Below are positions 60,609-64,000 of a stretch of 64,000 nucleotides of DNA, piece after piece. Position 1 is the first letter of the stretch. Each line of letters opens with the position of its first letter. A model generated the notes under the pieces. The model had not been told where the DNA came from. It saw nothing but the letters and a program-made list of their open reading frames with translations, and searched no databases. This stretch comes from Lactococcus garvieae subsp. garvieae (GTDB taxonomy: Bacteria > Bacillota > Bacilli > Lactobacillales > Streptococcaceae): contig NZ_CP118950.1 in NCBI RefSeq assembly GCF_029024465.1, positions 930,001 to 994,000 on the forward strand, given 5' to 3'. Position numbers and translations under genes: made by a program.

Positions 60609-63236
60609 ATGAAAAAAGTATATACTGTTGCACATACCCACTGGGATTTTGAATGGTATTTTACAAGACAAGAAGCACGTGTGCAATTTATTTTTCACAT
60701 GGATGAAGTTCTAGACGCTTTGGAAAGCAATCAGTTGGATTTTTATACTTTAGATGGTCAAATGTCAATTGTTGAAGATTATCTCAGTCTCTTTCCGGAA
60801 AAAGAAAAGCAGCTGAAAAAATTTGTCCAGGCAGGCAGACTGTTTGTAGGACCTTGGTTCACACAAATTGATGAAATGACAACTTCTGGTGAATCAATAG
60901 TGAGAAATCTGCGTACGGGTATCCGTGAAGCAGAAGAACTGGGAAGTGCGATGAGAATTGGCTATTTGCCAGACTCTTTCGGACAAAGTCAAGACATGCC
61001 AAAAATTTATCAAGGCTTTGATATTCAGCACGCCCTTTTTTGGCGCGGAATGCCGAATGAAGCGAACACGCGCTACTTTTATTGGTCAAGCAACGATGGT
61101 TCAAAAGTTCTGACAGCCAACATTAAAAATGGTTACTATGCGGGAGTGGATTTAGTAGAAAAGAACGATTTTTCAGACCTTGTCGAAAGAATTTCCACGC
61201 ATACAAAGAGTAACGCGCATCTCTTACCGGTAGGAGGAGATCAGCGTGCTGTTGATTTTAATTTAAAAACAAGGATTGATAAGGCAAATCAGGAAATTGA
61301 AGATTCAACAGTGTTTATTGAAAGTAATTATCCGCAATTTTTCAAGGCACTCGAAAAAGAAGCCCAAGCATTTCTAGATATCAAGGGCGAGTTTATTGAG
61401 CCAACAGATTCAAAAATTCACCGTGGTATTTATGCGTCACGTTATGACTTAAAGCAAGTCTATGATCAACTTGAACGTCTCTTAACTTATCAGTTAGAAC
61501 CAATGTCTGTTTTAGCGTCACCTTATGGCATTGCTGTTAAACAAGGTCTAATAGATAGCCTGTGGAAGATAGTAAGCCGTGGTCAAGCACACGATAGTGC
61601 TGGCGGCTGTAATAGTGATAAAACCAACCGCGATATCTATATGCGTGGCATAAATGGCCTACAGGAAGCCCAGTCTTGTATGGACTATCTGCTCAGAAAA
61701 TTAAGTGTTTCACTCAATAGGGATCAGGAAGATAGTCTGTTTATGTGGAATCCTCTCCCCTTTGAGCTTAAAGTGATAAAGAAAGTCAAACTTTCTACAC
61801 AAAATAAACATTTTTCACTCACGGACAAGAATGGCGAGAAAGTAGCTTTTGAACTTATTGAGCAAAAAACAGAAAACGCAGCATTACTTCGTAGAAACCC
61901 TGAGGAGATGCTTGATGAACGTTACTATGTAAGTACCATTGCTTTAGAATGCACCTTGCCAGCTATGGGCTATGTACATTATCACGTCAGTGATGAGGAA
62001 GACAAAGCCAAAACACTGAAAAAGTCAGCAAGGATTGAAAATGATTTTTATCAGATTGAATTTACTGAGGGGAATTTCAACCTTTACCTTAAGAAGAATG
62101 GTAAAAAATATTTAGATTTTCTCTCTTTTGAAGATGGAGGAGATGAAGGAGATACCTACGATTATTCACCAGCCTTTGCGGATTGGATTTTAAATCTGAA
62201 CTTTAAAAACAGTCAAACTTCTCATGTGGAACAAGGAGAATTACTAAGTCGAATAATTGTAGAAGGGGAATGGGAGCTTCCTTACAATCTGGAATCACGT
62301 AAAGAACAAATACTTGATGGACAGGTTACATATGCATTAACTTTAGAGCTTAATAAACAGGATAATCGGATTCAGCTTCGCCTACATGTCAATAATAAAG
62401 TTCTCGATCATCGCTTACGCTTAGTACTTAAAACAGATGTTCAATCTGCGTTTTCGACCAGCGACACACCTTTTGGTATTATCGATCGACCAATTGAAGA
62501 AAAGCATTTGCAAGATTGGCGTGCAAGAGGATATAAAGAAGAACCTACAAGTATGCGCCCCTTGATTCACTTCGCCAATCTTCATGATGCGAAGACAAGT
62601 TGGAGTTTCCTAAGTAAGGGAACAAAAGATTTCCAAGTTCTTGCTAAGGCGCAACAAGAGCTTGCCATTACGATATTTAGAGGCGTGGGTTACCTAGGAA
62701 GACCAGATACGAAAAGACGTCCAGGAGATGCCTCTGGTTTGCAAACTAGAGAAGTTGAAACACCTGATAGCCAACTTTTAGGAGATGTTTTCTTTGAAGG
62801 GAGTATCGTGATAGACACTAATTTTGATGCTGCAGCTCTCCAAAATCAGTACTTACTCACCACACAAGAAAATATATATTACCAAACACAGACAATCAAT
62901 CGCTTCAGCACACCAATAGAATATTTCCCCATAAACAAGAAAAAACTAGAATTCAAAGAGCAACAGGTGGTAGTTTTAGAAAATATTGAAGTTGCCTTCA
63001 GCAGCATGGAAAGCAGTATCGATCAAACAGGTATACAATTACGGCTATATAATCCCTGTGATACGGCTCAAGGCATGCCGGGAGTTATTAAACTTCAAGA
63101 GCCAGCAGCAATTAAACTCTTAAACTTGGAAGGTAAAATTATTGGCAGTCTTGAAAATTCTACAAAAGAGCTCAAAATGGCAGAATTTAGACCGGGAGAA
63201 ATAAGAACTTATGGTATCTTTTTCAACAAACAGTAG
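60609..63236 (+). CDS. Alpha-mannosidase, glycoside hydrolase family 38
   Basis: An 875-residue intracellular GH38 enzyme (no signal peptide). Zn-binding and catalytic residues: H9, H11 and D13 in AHTHWD, and the nucleophile D122 in GYLPDSFGQ. The C-terminal half is the beta-rich mannosidase domain. Related enzymes are MngB (mannosylglycerate hydrolase) and streptococcal GH38 alpha-1,3/1,6-mannosidases. Placed between a PTS IIC and a GH125 gene, it should degrade imported mannosides. Exact linkage not determinable. Confidence 0.93.
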   Translation: MKKVYTVAHTHWDFEWYFTRQEARVQFIFHMDEVLDALESNQLDFYTLDGQMSIVEDYLSLFPEKEKQLKKFVQAGRLFVGPWFTQIDEMTTSGESIVRNLRTGIREAEELGSAMRIGYLPDSFGQSQDMPKIYQGFDIQHALFWRGMPNEANTRYFYWSSNDGSKVLTANIKNGYYAGVDLVEKNDFSDLVERISTHTKSNAHLLPVGGDQRAVDFNLKTRIDKANQEIEDSTVFIESNYPQFFKALEKEAQAFLDIKGEFIEPTDSKIHRGIYASRYDLKQVYDQLERLLTYQLEPMSVLASPYGIAVKQGLIDSLWKIVSRGQAHDSAGGCNSDKTNRDIYMRGINGLQEAQSCMDYLLRKLSVSLNRDQEDSLFMWNPLPFELKVIKKVKLSTQNKHFSLTDKNGEKVAFELIEQKTENAALLRRNPEEMLDERYYVSTIALECTLPAMGYVHYHVSDEEDKAKTLKKSARIENDFYQIEFTEGNFNLYLKKNGKKYLDFLSFEDGGDEGDTYDYSPAFADWILNLNFKNSQTSHVEQGELLSRIIVEGEWELPYNLESRKEQILDGQVTYALTLELNKQDNRIQLRLHVNNKVLDHRLRLVLKTDVQSAFSTSDTPFGIIDRPIEEKHLQDWRARGYKEEPTSMRPLIHFANLHDAKTSWSFLSKGTKDFQVLAKAQQELAITIFRGVGYLGRPDTKRRPGDASGLQTREVETPDSQLLGDVFFEGSIVIDTNFDAAALQNQYLLTTQENIYYQTQTINRFSTPIEYFPINKKKLEFKEQQVVVLENIEVAFSSMESSIDQTGIQLRLYNPCDTAQGMPGVIKLQEPAAIKLLNLEGKIIGSLENSTKELKMAEFRPGEIRTYGIFFNKQ

Positions 63237-63249
63237 GAGGACAAAGGAG

Positions 63250-64000
63250 TTGATAAAACAAGAAGAGTTAATCTCCAAGATTAAAAAACATGCAGAATCC
63301 ATTCGACTGTGGGATGACCGAGCAACATCACTTTTTCAACATGCCATAGTGGATACTATTTCAAACACCGTTTCAGTGCGTGAAAACGGGGAGATATTTG
63401 TTGCCACTGGAGATATACCAGCAATGTGGCTGAGAGATTCTACCTTTCAAATACTTCCATATTTGGAAATGGCAGATTCTATTCCGGAAATAACATCTCT
63501 GGTTCACGGGGTATTGAAGCAACAAATGCGCTATATTAATCATGATCCTTATGCAAATGCTTTTAATAAAGAACCAACGGACAGTCATTATAGTCAAGAT
63601 GTCTCCAATGTTCCCATATCGCCTTTAGTCTGGGAAAGAAAATTTGAGATTGACTCCTTGTGTGCCCCATTATTCCTGGCTTATCAACTCTACAAGCATA
63701 CAGGCTATAGCGCGCACCTTAAGGAGGATTATTGGGAAACTGTTGAACGGGTTCTCGATACCTTTATTAAGGAGCAGCATCATGAAAGCTCAGACTATAT
63801 TTTTAAAAGAACAAATTGCCCGCCATCCGATACACTTTCCCATGAAGGACGAGGAGAACCAATTGGTTATACAGGTATGGTCTGGAGTGCATTTAGGCCA
63901 AGTGATGATGCGTGTAAGTACGGTTATTTTATTCCAGGAAATTGCTTTATTTTAGTGGTTTTGGACCAACTTTTGGAGCTTCTTCCGGAGCACCTCTCTC
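63250..64000 (+). CDS. Exo-alpha-1,6-mannosidase, GH125 family (partial at right edge)
   Basis: The first 250 residues of a GH125 enzyme, running off the window. Seen: GDIPAMWLRDSTFQILPYL, a Zn/sugar-site region NKEPTDSHYSQDVSN, WERKFEIDSLCAP and GMVWSAFRPSDDACKYGYFIP, all family landmarks (former DUF1237). Start is TTG 63250 with SD AGGAGG (63235-63240) nine bases upstream; the overlap with the GH38 stop region implies coupling. GH125 enzymes trim terminal alpha-1,6-mannose from N-glycans, usually with GH38 and GH92 partners. Confidence 0.92.
   Translation, partial: MIKQEELISKIKKHAESIRLWDDRATSLFQHAIVDTISNTVSVRENGEIFVATGDIPAMWLRDSTFQILPYLEMADSIPEITSLVHGVLKQQMRYINHDPYANAFNKEPTDSHYSQDVSNVPISPLVWERKFEIDSLCAPLFLAYQLYKHTGYSAHLKEDYWETVERVLDTFIKEQHHESSDYIFKRTNCPPSDTLSHEGRGEPIGYTGMVWSAFRPSDDACKYGYFIPGNCFILVVLDQLLELLPEHLS

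Overview
The window looks like chromosomal DNA of a low-GC lactic acid bacterium, most probably Lactococcus. The gene set (PyrR-controlled pyrE-pyrC, RFN-controlled ribU, rplJL with an L10 leader, guaC, clpB behind a CtsR box, MntR/MntH, an Nhap-rich and PTS-rich layout), the SD sequences (AAGGAG type), the extended -10 promoters (TGnTATAAT) and the cre sites all fit. The species is a guess (the L. garvieae group rather than L. lactis); no rRNA, tRNA, CRISPR array, phage or intact insertion sequence was seen.

Layout. 1-9 kb: P2A-type cation ATPase, a small LapA-like membrane protein, MgtE, an RsuA-type pseudouridine synthase, glutathione peroxidase behind a PerR/Fur-like box, an RpiR/MurR-type regulator and an ABC-F protein. 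8.85-11 kb: pyrE-pyrC with a PyrR attenuator. 11-12.5 kb: DUF3284-like and Eis-like acetyltransferase genes. 12.5-16.2 kb: a CcpA-controlled PTS operon (IIB, MupG/DUF871-like, IIC, two small unknown proteins). 16.3-18.3 kb: a persulfide operon (rhodanese plus CoA-disulfide reductase-rhodanese) with a CsoR/CstR-type operator filling the promoter spacer. 18.4-23.4 kb: an ArsD-like protein with a displaced Cys cluster, dCMP deaminase, thioesterase-HAD-DUF1461 cluster, guaC and a NAD(P)-binding protein. 23.5-28.7 kb: an Rgg-type regulator, a 3'-truncated GGDEF gene, two unknown genes and a frameshifted Na+/H+ antiporter. 28.7-31.7 kb: FMN riboswitch-ribU, rplJL and a HAD nucleotidase-like gene. 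31.7-36.9 kb is the accessory, decaying part: remnants of a VOC protein and of a UvrA paralogue, a DsrE-like gene, a duplicated-domain lipoprotein, tiny ORFs, a PAP2 phosphatase, a probable small RNA, and a ring-cleaving-dioxygenase-like gene under a cop box but frameshifted. 36.9-46.9 kb: TMEM175, GNAT, amidase-solute-binding protein, OsmC, GshF, a MFS exporter with a leader hairpin, HdeD and a YwnA/YwnB-like pair. 47-58.2 kb: clpB, ndk, MFS, a methyltransferase with an upstream 16-codon ORF and SD-sequestering hairpin, a second antiporter, AIM24-like protein and mntH/mntR. 58.3 kb to the right edge: a divergent GntR regulator and a PTS IIC-GH38-GH125 operon that continues beyond the window.

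How genes fit together. Redox and metal homeostasis recur: GshF makes glutathione that Gpx can use; the rhodanese/CoADR pair handles persulfides; the cop-box gene, the cation ATPase, MntH and MntR handle metals. Two PTS operons (MupG type and alpha-mannosidase type) both carry cre-like sites and both lack some PTS domains, so they must borrow IIA (and IIB) from elsewhere. The observations that deserve most attention are the minus-strand small RNA candidate near 35.4 kb, the leader-ORF/hairpin ahead of the methyltransferase at 51.5 kb, the set of leaderless promoters, the CstR-type and cop-box operators, and the ArsD-like protein.
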